From: Seiridium cupressi
Lineage: Eukaryota; Ascomycota; Sordariomycetes; Amphisphaeriales; Sporocadaceae
Length of the DNA: 64,000 bases
NCBI GenBank assembly: GCA_036674765.1
Contig: JARVKI010000041.1
Coordinates: 248,001 to 312,000 of the forward strand
Reading direction: 5' to 3'
This document shows positions 11,220 through 22,735 of the stretch, piece after piece. A program made the position numbers and the translations under genes. The notes below the pieces were generated by a model that worked only from the letters and a program-made list of their open reading frames with translations, was not told the origin of the DNA and did not search any database. Numbering within the stretch: the stretch's first letter is position 1; every line of letters starts with the position of its first letter.

Positions 11220-14078
11220 TCATTGAGGCGGATTCATGCTATTGTAGGGGAACTCTTCCTGAAAGGGCCAGTTCCACGAGTTTGCGGCCAGGTCTGTGAT
11301 CATGCCGTTACGTTCTGACCATTCCTCAGGCGGCTGGACCATATCCCACTGAATCTGAGCTTGCTGAAGCGCCTGCATGCCGTCCACACTGTTCGCATCC
11401 AAAACTCCGGAGTATATGTAGTCCATGACGTTTGAAGTCATAGCCGTGGTCATGGCTAGGGACATTGTGGGCTCAAGTGAGGCCGGGATTTGTTGGAACC
11501 CCTGTGGCTGCTGATCGATTGAGCTTATGCCGGAGGGTGCTCCTGTACCATCAAATAGTGGCGCGCTTGCGAGGGACATATTCAAAGACGAGTCACGAAC
11601 ATCCTTCATGTTGTCTGCGACCTTGTTCATGTCCTGACCCATATTCCCCCCAAAAAGCGACGACATTGGGTTTCCATCAACAGCTCCCACGGCTTTGGCA
11701 AACTCGGAAGAAATCAGTTCGCATTTGGCACTGAATCCGGACATTGGAATCGTTTTGAGTAGATCGTGAATCTCGCGGATGGCATCGGTGAGTTGCGCAG
11801 CGCTATGATTTTCGACGAGATCCCCCTGGGCAATAAGCGTGTCCACTTCGGACTCTACCTCTGAACGCGGCTGCGACGCGCCCGAACCTGCTCGAGGTTC
11901 TAGCGGGTGAAATTTCCACGCATCTGCTCGCCCATCCCCATCCTGCTCGGGAGGCATCGGCTGGCTGGGCTCCAGCAATCGAAGACATATTTGAGTACTG
12001 CACAAGTAGGCATAGTACGTATCTAGCGATGTGACACCATTGAACTGGCCAACCCGCCAGAGATCGACGAGTAGTCTAACACAACGCATGGCTGAAGTGA
12101 CACAAACCTTGCCCAGCTTGACAATGATGAAGGTCTCTTCCCCCAATCCTTCACCTTGGTCAATAGATTCAACTTCCTTCAACAGAAAGCGGCGCGTTAG
12201 CAGATTTATGATCTTCTGATATTGGATATGCAAAGAAATGATTCTTCGCCACCTGCGTGGGTCTCGGCGGGCTTGGTCAGGCGCAGTTGGAAGCAGCTCC
12301 TGCGGAAGCTCACGTCTCCATGCGCCAAGTCGACGAAGGAGCTTTACCGCTTGGGGCACAACGCTTGCAGCGGTTGAGCTAGGCGCATGCACTTCTCTCC
12401 GGATCGCCGCTTGCAGTCTGCTGAGGCGAACCCAGCAGTCTACATGCTGCTTGGGAAAACTGGGAATACACTGTAACATTTGCTCATCAGGAACACCGAC
12501 ATTGACCTCTATATCATCGATCGCGCTCGGCCGTCCCAACGAGCAACAGAGGTGCTGCTCGTAATCATAGAGAGTCCACCAGACACGCTTTCGAATTTCC
12601 TGGACGAGCGGCGACATCCCCTCATTTGCGCAGTCTCGATGCATCCCCAGGGCAATAGCAAGTCGACATGCTGCACCAAGATAGAACCAGGACTTCCTCC
12701 GGTCATTTGTGCCTTGAAAGTACAGGGAGAGCAGCATCGACGCGCAGACGTTCGGAAGGGTCGAGGCGGTGAGCAGCGAGGCCAGTTCGTTTACAGAGTC
12801 GTACCATGTACGCTGGAAGTCTAGGGACTTCGGAGTTTGAGGTTGCGCCCTGGATCCCAGAATGAAGATCAAGTACAGGCAACAGAGCCAGCCTACCGAG
12901 ACGTGTGTCTCCTTTTGTGCCGAAAGGAATGGAACGCTGGGCCGCCGCGACGAGGATTTCCAGATCTCTTCGTAATGCTGCTGAAACATGGGCCGATGGA
13001 TTAGCATGAAATCGGGGTGGACGCGGTCGAAGAAGGTATTCACGCAAGCATCTGCTAGCCCCTTCGTGGGGAGCTTGATTTTGGAAACCGGCACCAATGA
13101 CCCGGAATCGCTAGTGCTAATGGTATCGCTGCGCCCTCTTTCTATTTTCCCCAAGGACATATTAATAGCCTCCGCAGGGGCAGACGGAGCTGGTGGCATT
13201 ACGCGCACCGACGTTTCGTCAAAGGAACCGGCGATGGTGTCCGTCACGGACTTGGATGAGAGATGTTGACCACGGCGGGAGGCGTCTGGATCTGCTGAAG
13301 CATTCAACCGCCTTGCAATCAAATCACGTATTCTCGCAAAGCTGGCAAGGCTGCCAGCTGGGCCGATATAGTACGATCGCCCACTCGTGTCCTTGAGGAA
13401 GAGGGCATTGTTTGTGTCGGAGTCAGGAGCGCCATCGACGATCCGCTGCTCAGCGGTGACCATTGTTTCTGCCGGGGACTTTGATGCTTCAGAACCGGGA
13501 CCGAGATCGGGCATAGCGAGGCCGCGCTGCCTCCCAAACTCTACCAACTCATCGGCCGTAGCGTCCGGGGGCAAGTCGGCGAAGAGGCCAGATACAAGGG
13601 CATCAAGTGCGCGATACCGGCGATCAAGCTGCTCGACGCTGCCATATATCCTCTGTTTTCGGGGCAGTGTTGTCACGCACTCGATACCGGCGTCGAGACA
13701 GTTCTTACAAGAGGCCAAACTGCCGGCATCTTGGGCGTCATCAGTGTCGGGACTTGGACCAGTGCGAAGGCACTTGCATCTCTTCGCTTTGCAGGCATCG
13801 CAGCTAAGCTTTGTGCGCTTCCTTTGCGAGCTTGGAACCCGCCTCCTCGCCTTGGCATTCTCTCTGCGCTGGGCTGCAGTCTGAATCTGAGAAGCGACAG
13901 GAGTTGGAGTTGCGCTTTGTGCGTCGATAATTGGCAAAGGCCTCCTGTCTATCAAGCCAGGCGGTCCCGGCGAGGGATTATATGGGATCGAGGAGAAAGT
14001 AAAAAGATCGCCTTGAATCTGGCCCGAGCCTAGCTCAGGCTTGAGAACATGATTTGGGTTGTTGTAAGGACCCGACAT
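11220..14078 (-). CDS. Zn2Cys6 transcription factor with fungal-specific middle homology domain
   Basis: Nuclear DNA-binding regulator, 952 residues in one uninterrupted frame. The zinc cluster is C93-X2-C96-X6-C103-X20-C124-X2-C127-X6-C134 after a basic stretch (RRRVPSSQRKRTK). The 20-residue loop between the third and fourth Cys is longer than usual, and an extra Cys sits at 101. A linker helix (about 146-168) follows. The Fungal_trans region (about 360-620) carries the expected HRPMFQQHY, the helix around RKSWFYLGAACRLAIALGMH and the RKRVWWTLYDYE...LGRPSAI signature. The C-terminal third is low in complexity and Met/Gln/Asn-rich, a likely activation region. Architecture resembles XlnR-type regulators, but the target genes cannot be inferred. 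The long open frames on the opposite strand inside it are shadows. Confidence 0.92.
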   Translation of the reverse strand: MSGPYNNPNHVLKPELGSGQIQGDLFTFSSIPYNPSPGPPGLIDRRPLPIIDAQSATPTPVASQIQTAAQRRENAKARRRVPSSQRKRTKLSCDACKAKRCKCLRTGPSPDTDDAQDAGSLASCKNCLDAGIECVTTLPRKQRIYGSVEQLDRRYRALDALVSGLFADLPPDATADELVEFGRQRGLAMPDLGPGSEASKSPAETMVTAEQRIVDGAPDSDTNNALFLKDTSGRSYYIGPAGSLASFARIRDLIARRLNASADPDASRRGQHLSSKSVTDTIAGSFDETSVRVMPPAPSAPAEAINMSLGKIERGRSDTISTSDSGSLVPVSKIKLPTKGLADACVNTFFDRVHPDFMLIHRPMFQQHYEEIWKSSSRRPSVPFLSAQKETHVSVGWLCCLYLIFILGSRAQPQTPKSLDFQRTWYDSVNELASLLTASTLPNVCASMLLSLYFQGTNDRRKSWFYLGAACRLAIALGMHRDCANEGMSPLVQEIRKRVWWTLYDYEQHLCCSLGRPSAIDDIEVNVGVPDEQMLQCIPSFPKQHVDCWVRLSRLQAAIRREVHAPSSTAASVVPQAVKLLRRLGAWRRELPQELLPTAPDQARRDPRRWRRIISLHIQYQKIINLLTRRFLLKEVESIDQGEGLGEETFIIVKLGKVCVTSAMRCVRLLVDLWRVGQFNGVTSLDTYYAYLCSTQICLRLLEPSQPMPPEQDGDGRADAWKFHPLEPRAGSGASQPRSEVESEVDTLIAQGDLVENHSAAQLTDAIREIHDLLKTIPMSGFSAKCELISSEFAKAVGAVDGNPMSSLFGGNMGQDMNKVADNMKDVRDSSLNMSLASAPLFDGTGAPSGISSIDQQPQGFQQIPASLEPTMSLAMTTAMTSNVMDYIYSGVLDANSVDGMQALQQAQIQWDMVQPPEEWSERNGMITDLAANSWNWPFQEEFPYNSMNPPQ

Positions 14079-16487
14079 GATGATGGCTAATGTTGTCGCC
14101 GATCCTGCACCTTTGCGTCAGGGACTCTCTCTCTCTTTCCCCAGGCGCATAGAAGCACAATCGAGGTGTCTAGGGATATGGGTGCGCGATAGGATACCTA
14201 TCTTGTCCCACGCGGTCTGCGCCTGTACCGGCTGTATGCTTCAGGTTGCGCCGTGACATGCGACCGGCCACGGCTCGTGTCTTTCTTCTTCTTAGGGCCG
14301 AGTTAGGGGCAGCGCAAACTCGGAATGAAGCCGCTGTACATGTAGTCATCCAAGTCCGAGGCTGTTTATAGAGCGCGCCAATGACGATTACTTGGTCAGT
14401 AACAGGTGGGTTGGTAAGGGGTTTTACATGGGAGACAACCAATCAACGGGGTCGGAGGCCACGCGGGAGGTGATCTTCGGGGAAGAGCCTACCAAGCACG
14501 GCTAGTACTTAGTCTAGAGCGCCTGATTTGCATGGGCCCGGGAGAGTTGGTCCGGTTGCGCGGTTGCGTCCAGTACTGTCTCGCGTTAATTGTACGTATG
14601 TTGACAAGAAGAAATACGTCCAACGTCCGAACTTTTAAGACATCAGGTATAGACAGGGGAAAAACAACCGGCCAGCGGCGGTGTCTGGGCTGTGTGGTGC
14701 TGCCCTTTACATTGGGCTGGCACAGTATTCGGCCAGTACTGGGTAACAGTGACGTTAAATGTTCGTCACTAAAACTACAGCCAGGCACGACTTGCCGCCA
14801 AAACTCCAAATTGAGACAGAACCACCCTTTTACACCAGAAGGAAACCCCAATTGCCAAGGAACTCCTGTTCTACCCACGCCTTCCCCTGATTTGTGGTGT
14901 TAACGGTCCTCGCGGGAAACATCATGCCATCTGCAACGCAACTCTGACCACCATTTTTAACCATTTTATCGTCATTCACCAAGAAGAATCCCGAGTGATT
15001 GTCCACTTTGACTGGATGTTCGACTAGGTCATTATTCCGCGCTGCAGGGAAATTCAGCCATGGCAACTTCTTCCAGCCCGTGACCGAACCTACGACATTC
15101 CAGATTCCAGTTGCCACCCAAATCGATGCAAGGAACACGTTGTCATGCGAGCTGATCATTGAATTCAAGAGCCACGACAACGCCGGTTTTCAGTATGGGA
15201 AGCAGTGCATATCCCGTTTTGGGACCGACCCTATGACTAGAACCCCGAGCATGGAAGTCCAAGTCCTCGGTCACGGCGCGTCCTATCAACATCTGCTTGA
15301 GTTAAGCCCACGCCCGAATGAATAACTTGAAGCACCGAACGCTTACGATTTGAGTTACTTTGAATTACTTGCCTACTCACCATGAGTAGCGGCACACCGA
15401 GGCAACCAATTGGTCCGCGCACCTGAGCATGCAGTCTGCTTTACTTGGCTTGTGGTTTGGATGTAAAATACAGGATTCTGTCATTGTACAGGGCACCAGC
15501 AACGTCATCGTGAGTGATGCTCAAGGTTCGGTTTGAGAGCTGCCCAGGCCGTGGTTTGTATCACGCACCCAGTGCCAAAGCGTGCTCGATCCACACCGTC
15601 TAGGCAAAGGCTGGGGAGAGGAATGCTTGGATGTAGTACTGAACTGGTCTCTTCGCTGTACCCTCCATGAAATAATGCTATATTCCGCGGCGTGTCGAAG
15701 ACAGCGGCATGTATAGCTTTTAAGGTTTATCAAGGCCGCTGGGAGTATAGTTGCGCGAACGTTCAGCGCAAGTCCTTCTTTATGGGGGCACGTGAGGGCT
15801 CTTCCATCAGATTCCCGGTGGCAATGAGAGCATCAGTATCACCCGGAAGACCACGTACTTTCAGCAATGAATTGGCACAACACCTGCGAGAGTGCTCAAA
15901 GTCAACCGACACCGCCAGGAAATTGACCCCGCCGATGCTGGAAACCCGCCCGTAAGGAAAACAGCATCCAGATCCGCGTTTGGGTACATCCAAGTAGCCT
16001 CAGGCTGTTTTGTTCCCTCCCGATCCGCACCTGGTTCTTCCATGGAGGGAGACGAAGTTACCAGATGTATAGAGTTTGATATTTGACAGTCCCATTACAC
16101 ATCATGCTTGAAGTCACAATACCGCTGAGGAGGAACCGTCGACTCAGCCAAGGTCATGTGATCCAAGATTAACTAGACCTCTTTTGACGTGATTGTTGCC
16201 AGTGCAGTAGTGCCCGCGGTCGTGGGGATGCAGATTCGTCCCAGTGCATATACAATATCATGGGCAGTGCTGTAAATAGCAGGTGCGGGGGACTCGGCTG
16301 GCTGAGCGGAATCCAAACTTTGTACAGAAGACGAGCAAGAACGCCAAGGCTTAGTTAGTTAGACCCTGTTTCTGCGCTTGTGGTCAGTTTCGATCCCCAG
16401 GTCCATGCGGCTCAGCATCACACTTCCTTCCTTCATCCGACCGTGGCCATCAGCGCACCAGAGAGTCCAAGGACACCGGACGATGCA
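14079..16487. other. Intergenic region without recognised gene
   Basis: This contains the promoter of the minus-strand Zn2Cys6 gene (a CT repeat near 14130 lies in its leader) and the 5' flank of the Clr5 gene. Several frames of 100-130 codons exist on both strands between 14489 and 15325, and short protein-like patches occur on the minus strand at about 15900-16040. None matches a family I know. Confidence 0.45.
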
Positions 16488-18784
16488 ATGGTGTACAATT
16501 GGGATCTGCACGAACCGAAATGTTACCGCTTGTATATCGATGAGAAGAAGTCCTTGGAGGAGATCATGGACATAATGCGCTCCGAGGATAACTTCACCCC
16601 AAGGTATGCTTGCCTCGCCGTACCCCGCGGGACGTTGGTGTGAGCCCGAGTGGGCTTTATCGGCAGCTGAGCTATGTACCCACTCGTATTGGTCTCACCG
16701 CCATATCGCATTGTAGACCGATTTATGTATCACTGTTCTCCCGCTTCCGACATTCCCGTTCGTGGACTGTTCCGCAGTCGTGGTGCTGACAATGTACTCA
16801 TGGCAGCAAACGAGCCTACCAGACGCAGTTCCGGCGATGGAACTTTCCATCCAAGCAGAACCCCGCCCACAAGGACGACCGCCTCGTCGCCCGGGTGAAG
16901 GAGCTATGGGAGAGGAACATGTCGCAGAAAGAAATGTTGCGCGTGCTAACCGAAGAGGACGGCTTCCATATCAAGCACCGGGAGCTTATGCGTGTGCGTA
17001 CCCGCAATCGCTGGTTGCTCCGCACGCCGAACCCCGACAGACTGTCGACGAGCGAAGCGACGCCGGATGTTACTAGTGACTTTGAATACCGAGACAGCGA
17101 TGAGCTGCAAATTGACAGAGTGCCTCGCCCTCAACCCGCGCAGTCGCGGCAGATCGAAAGTCCCCCGGATCGTCCAAGTGCCGAGGTCACGGTGAAACGC
17201 AGAGACTGGCAACAAGAGCCGGAGATGCAGCCTGTAGAACAATGGGATCATCGTAAGAGGCGGCGATGTACACGCGTAGCCCCGGGGCAGCTTGCAGGCA
17301 CGCCAGGACAGCCCCGATTCCCATCCGAAACCACCATCGACGAAAGTCGGGTCATCCTTGAACTGGACACGAAACTCTACCAGGAAGTGCGTGCCTATTT
17401 TGCCCGGATATGTGACGAAGAAGGCCTAAGCAAGAAGACTGCTGCAGGTCCCGACAAATGGGAAGGCGCCAAGGGCCGCTTGATTCAAGAAATTCCACAT
17501 CTGCAGTCTGTCGTTTGGGTGAACAAGGAGAATGTCGAACGGAAGAAGTTGGCTCTTGACGTGATATGCACAGATATTACCAAGCGCATGCGGAGTTTAG
17601 AGCACAAACTGACGATTTCCGATGCGAAAAATATCTTGGGCATCAACCCGGAAGAGTATAGAATCATACGTCAAGATTTTGCGAACGTCCTAAAACGAGA
17701 TCATGCCACGAGCAAGACCGAGGCCGGCCTGGAGCATTGGGGAGAAATGAAAGAGATGTGGCAAGCAAGCTCTGCCGTCCTGCAGAGGATCTTGACGACA
17801 GGGGAGACAGATCCGATACACACTGAGAAACTGCGAGCGGCTGATATTGTGGCCAGGGACGTCATGAAGAGGCTAAGAGATGGCCAGAGCAAGCAGCAGC
17901 AGCCTCACAAGAAGCAGACCTTGCTTGCGCCCAAGCCGTCTGTTCTCCGTTCCGATGCTGAAAGTCGTTTGAAAGGTGATGATCTTGATATACAGGCCGC
18001 CAACACGGCGGACGACGACGATCAGCAAACACCCACCAACAACGGATTTGTACCGTCGCCGCCAATGCAATATCCTCGCGCCTCAACTCCGATCGTAGTC
18101 AATTCGCACCATGCTTCAAGCAGGCAGCTAGATCATGGCACTCCCCATATCCAACGACAGGACCACCTGCAGCCACTACGACAGACTTTGCAGCACCATC
18201 AAGCTCTTCGGAATGCATTACCGGACGACTCGGTCTTGCCACATGACCCATCCCACCACCAGCAGCCTTCGCTTTTACCTGACAGCGTTCTGGGTAGTGG
18301 CCTCGCCATAGACCCGCAGATCGACGGCACAATTCCTATCATTCTAGACGGCCACGGACAGCCCCTGGATACGCAGCATGCACACTCTCCATTCCCCCTT
18401 TCTCAAGATCTCTCACCGAACATAACCCAGTCTTCTCATTCTTATGTGCAACATCCCTACGGGTCCCAGACATCCCCTCGTCCACCGGTAGCGGTATACT
18501 TGCGATTGCATCCGTCATCGGCGATGACCATGGCTCCCTCGATCTGGATTGCCACTTTGGCAGCCAGGACGCTGGAAGAGCTACAGCAGGTGGCGGTAAA
18601 AGACTTCGCCGGGTCCGTATGCGGTCGTGTTGAAGGCATTTTGGGCGAGGGCATGACGATCGAGGTGAGTAGGGATGATGAACTAACAGCATACCTCGCA
18701 GTTTTAGAGGGCAGAAACTCGGCAGGGATACCGGGGCCGCCGTGCTTTTATGTCCAAATTCTACCCGCTGGATGGAAAACATGA
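16488..18784 (+). CDS. Clr5-domain protein with an internal duplicated helical repeat
   Basis: Probable nuclear, DNA-associated protein of 697 residues. Exon 1 is 16488-16603; an intron of 203 bases is followed by exon 2, 16807-18784. The first ATG gives the start of a Clr5 domain (residues 1 to about 75): WDLHEPKCYRLYIDEKKSLE, then across the splice FTPSKRAYQTQFRRWNFPSK, which matches the family and fixes the junction. A second similar helical unit follows (KELWERNMSQKEMLRVL...RNRWLLR). The central part has two tandem related units (about 193-265 and 285-370), each with a Phe/Trp-rich helix and a closing D-I/V-x-K-R-M/L-R motif. After this comes a Gln/His/Pro-rich disordered segment and a conserved-looking C-terminal domain (about 570-697). 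The Clr5 family is named after a fission-yeast silencing factor; the role here is unknown. Confidence 0.82.
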
Positions 18785-19389
18785 TAGGCTGAGACCGAGA
18801 ATACGAGCACAACGATGATGGTGAGGCCATCTGTCTAATATATCACTCATAAGACACATGCATTGTCGTGACTAGGAAAAGGAAAGCATCTGTGTAGAGG
18901 GTAGTCGTTGTCTATGTGCTTCGCTCCTCTTAGTGCTCATCCTGCACATGTAATTATCTGCTTATCCGGCAGGCTGCCAGTGCTCCACCGCGATGTGTAG
19001 CATATCGAGGCTGTTACTCGATGAAGACAATGAAGACTGAAAACCTCAAGCCCCGTATACTACACGTGACATCTATGCATTAAAGGATGAGCGCATCGGA
19101 CTTTGAGCGGCGACTAACTTAAATACAGTATGTACACGGATGTCAAAGACGCAATGATGACCCACTATTGCGATTGGCGAGCGCCCCGCCGCGGGCCGGC
19201 GAAAAGTGGGAACCTCCAACTCCGAAAGCTCGAAGCTCAGTAGCTCTGCAAAGCAACATTACTAAAAGACCCGGCCGGATGGACAGTCCATTGCATAACG
19301 CCCGATCTTGCACTCCTGCCGCGGCCATGCCGGTGAATAGTCACTACCAATAACTCTGTCGAAATTGTCCACTGTTTAGTATCCTCGGA
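18785..19389. other. Intergenic: 3' flank of Clr5 gene and promoter of D-lactate dehydrogenase
   Basis: Nothing recognised beyond flanking regulatory sequence. A GC-rich patch near 19180-19202 and the sequence up to the ATG at 19390 form the presumed promoter. Confidence 0.5.
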
Positions 19390-21511
19390 ATGTCACGCCT
19401 CCTGTCGAGGCAGGGTCAAGCTACCCTTCGAGGCTTGGAAGGGCTACACTGTCGCCCGTCAGCTCGAGCTGCAACAAGGAGCGGAACCGCCTCGTGGCAG
19501 AGTGTAAGATGCTACGCCAGCGAGAAACAGGATGGAGGGCCGAGCTTCAAGGGGCAGATGCTTGAGAGCATATCGTCCCGTATCGCGCGCGAGAAGCAGG
19601 AGCGTGCTAAATTCGCGGCGCAACGACAGAATTCTGCCGGCTCCAGGGCATGGGGCATTACATTTAGTACGGCTAACCTCCCTCTGCCTCGCCATGTAGT
19701 GATGTGCTAATGGCGTTCCCGTTGTAGTGTTCGTTGCTGGCGCTCTTGGCTCCTACTATTTGGGCACCTTGAGTCCCCGTGAACTCGGCTCGAATTCAAC
19801 AGTACCTCTCTCGCAGTCCCGCGCACCTCAACACAACCTTGGCAAAGCCAACCTCGAAGCCGCCTGGGCCGACCTCGCTTCCATTGTTGGCAAGGAGAAC
19901 GTCAGCACACTTGACTCTGACCTAAGTACACATTCGACTTCCGGCTGGTCATCCTACCACGCCCGGCATGATGAGCGGCCTTTCTGCGTCGTATTCCCCG
20001 GGACGACCGAGCAGGTATCTGAAGTCATGAAGATCTGTCACTCGCGAAGAATACCTGTTGTAGGCTATAGCGGTGGCACAAGTCTGGAGGGACATTTCAC
20101 ACCGACATCAGGGAGCATCAGCATCGATTTCGGGCGTATGAACAAGGTTCTCAAGCTACATAAGGATGACCTGGACGTTGTTGTCCAACCCGCCGTCGGT
20201 TGGGAATCGCTAAATGAGCTCTTATCCCAAGATAACCTTTTCTTTCCCCCTGATCCGGGTCCAGGAGCCATGATCGGCGGCATGATCGGCACAGGCTGCA
20301 GTGGAACGAATGCGTATCGCTATGGCACAATGCGTGAGTGGGTTCTCTCGCTCACCGTTGTTCTTGCGGATGGTACTATAATCAAGACCCGACAGCGCCC
20401 GCGCAAGTCGTCCGCGGGCTACGATCTTACCAAACTTTTCATCGGGAGCGAGGGCACCTTGGGCCTCGTTACGGAAGCGACCTTAAAAGTCACAGTCAAA
20501 CCGCAGAGCACTAGTGTCGCTGTTTGTGCCTTCGACACGATCCGGCAAGCCGCGGACTGCGTCGGCAAAGTTGTCGGTGACGGGGTGCCCGTGGCTGCTG
20601 TCGAGATCCTAGACGAGGAGCAGATGAAGTGCATCAATGCAGCTGGCATGACTTCGAAGACCTGGAAAGAGGCCCCAACGCTATTTTTCAAGTTCAGCGG
20701 CACTGAGCTTGGCGTCAAGGAGCAGATTCAGATCGTCAAGAATATGGCCAAGTTGACTGGCTCTAGGAGCTTCGAGTTTGCCAAGAGTGAGCAGGAGAAG
20801 GCTGAGCTATGGAGTGCACGGAAAGAGGCATTGTGGAGTACACAAGCGATGGCCAAGGAGGGCGACCATGTCTGGACTGGCGATGTAGCAGTCCCCATTA
20901 GTAGATTGCCCGACTTGATTGAGTTGACGAAGCATGACATCAAGAAGAGTGGCCTGTATGCCACCATTGTGGGCCATGTTGGTGATGGAAACTTTCACGT
21001 TATTCTGCTTTCGAACGATCAACAAAGACCCGAGGCTGAGGAGCTCGTACATACCATGGTCAAGCGGGCGGTGGAGATGGAAGGTACGGTGACGGTAAGT
21101 TTGTGACTTGCATGGCTCGAAGGGCACAGTTTTCTGCTGGATCGAATCTCGCTGACTGTTTGGTGTAATAGGGCGAACATGGCGTTGGCTTGGTCAAGCG
21201 AGACTACTTGCCACACGAACTTGGTGAGAGCACAGTAGATACCATGAGAAAGGTAGGCCGACTTTTTCTATCCCCTACATCCCAGCTTCTTCGGCCCTCC
21301 TCCTTAGTGGGATAAAGTCCCCTGGAATGCACCCAAACACATGTTCGTCAATCTGTGATATAATTCGAAAACCGAGTTCAAATTTCCTTCGACTCGCGCT
21401 AACAGAAGCAAAATCCAGCTCAAGCAGGCCCTCGACCCTCTCTGTCTACTGAATCCCGATAAGGTCATCAGGACCAGGAAGCCGCGATCTGGTGAGATTG
21501 CTGAGTGGTGA
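19390..21511 (+). CDS. DLD1: D-lactate dehydrogenase (cytochrome), mitochondrial
   Basis: FAD enzyme that oxidises D-lactate to pyruvate and passes electrons to cytochrome c at the inner mitochondrial membrane. Four exons: 19390-19666, 19728-21094, 21172-21252, 21419-21511; 605 residues, close to family length. The N-terminus is Arg/Ser-rich without acidic residues (mitochondrial targeting), followed by a membrane segment (around FVAGALGSYYLG). The PCMH-type FAD domain (about 175-355) shows VVGYSGGTSLEGH, FPPDPGP, GGMIGTGCSGTNAYRYG and the GSEGTLGLVTEATL block. The C-terminal FAD-oxidase domain has GHVGDGNFHV (about 507) and GEHGVG across the third junction, giving the metal and substrate ligands. 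The end is NPDKV...GEIAEW. Glycolate or 2-hydroxyglutarate oxidases are relatives, but the membrane anchor favours DLD. Confidence 0.93.
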
Positions 21512-22735
21512 TGAACCAAGCTCTACATTCACCTACTTCATTTTGCCATAAATTGTATATAGACCCATGAACTTCTTTGCAATCAAGTCTGATAATATAC
21601 AATAATTGCTCGCTCCTTCCCCGTGCAAATACATGCAATTTAACAATTCAGACAAGGGCCCCGTACCACCCAAGCCATACCATATCGGATTTCTTTTTAA
21701 TCCGGCTATGAAAATTCCAGGTCACGTAAACACGGTCAGTACAAGCCGAAAATCGTTTCAACGAGAAACAGCAATGATGGTCGGGAAGGGCTGTCTATTT
21801 TCCTATCTTGCTTAACTATGCCCACTGGTTTTATACTCCGTATCTCGACTCCCCCCTATCTCTCAGTCCAGCTATATCTCCAATCCTTATACCGAGATTG
21901 GAGATTGAATATCACAAGATTTCAAAATTACGGATGCTTTCCGAATGTGCGCCATTGCTTCCAATGGTTGCCTACGATGATGAGCTGATTATGGCTCAAA
22001 TTCGGCAAATCCAAGTAATGGCTAAACTTTCCGTTTTGAAACATAAAATGGTCGCCCACCAAATCAGCTCAATTAATGACTCGACAAACGGAATGCTCTG
22101 CTGACGTATAACAGTATCATCCACGCAGCACGAACCTTCGTATTGACTCAAGATGGGAGTCAGTAGGGGCTAATGATGCAGTGTGAGTAATGTTCATTGA
22201 ATCCCATAGTCGCTATAGCCGCATCCATGGCCGACAGAACAATCACATTCAAGACTTTGTGGCTACATCGATCTTGTCATTACCTTCTCACGAAATTGTC
22301 TCTCTATTTTATTCCTTCTACCTAGCTCTCTAAATAGACCAAATACATGTAGATATACCTCAATCGCCGTACGGGAAACCCTTGTGAGCAGCCAACATTA
22401 CGTTCTCATATTATCGCAGTACACTTTCTCCAGAATCACGATCACTTCAATACGAAGAAAAAGTCAAACCGACTGCTTGATTGCAGCATACAGGAAGACA
22501 CCCTTTCCCGGCACAGTAACATTGAGGTAGAAATACGGAGCCGACCTTCACGACCCTACTTCCGTCCAGCTACTCCACTCCGTTTGGGACGCACCCATTA
22601 CTCCCGATCTCAAGCTACCTTTTCTTCATGTTCACAGCCTTCCAGGTTTGCCGTATCGGCGGTCCAGCGAACCAGTAGTTCCGCAAGTACCGCTGCATCC
22701 ACCTTGCCTTATCGTGTAGACTCCCTGTCTATAGT
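21512..22735. other. Intergenic, AT-rich, no recognised gene
   Basis: The region is relatively AT-rich, with short open frames only (longest about 98 codons at 21808-22104, unrecognised). It should hold the terminator of the D-lactate dehydrogenase gene and the promoter of the F-box gene. Confidence 0.45.

Noticed and set aside
13387..13884. 165-codon plus-strand frame
   Set aside because: Antisense to the zinc cluster and linker region of the large Zn2Cys6 gene; no independent support.
11220..14078. Intron in the long zinc-cluster loop of the large regulator
   Set aside because: The loop has no stop and I saw no clear donor/acceptor pair that would leave a canonical cluster, so the single-exon reading was kept.
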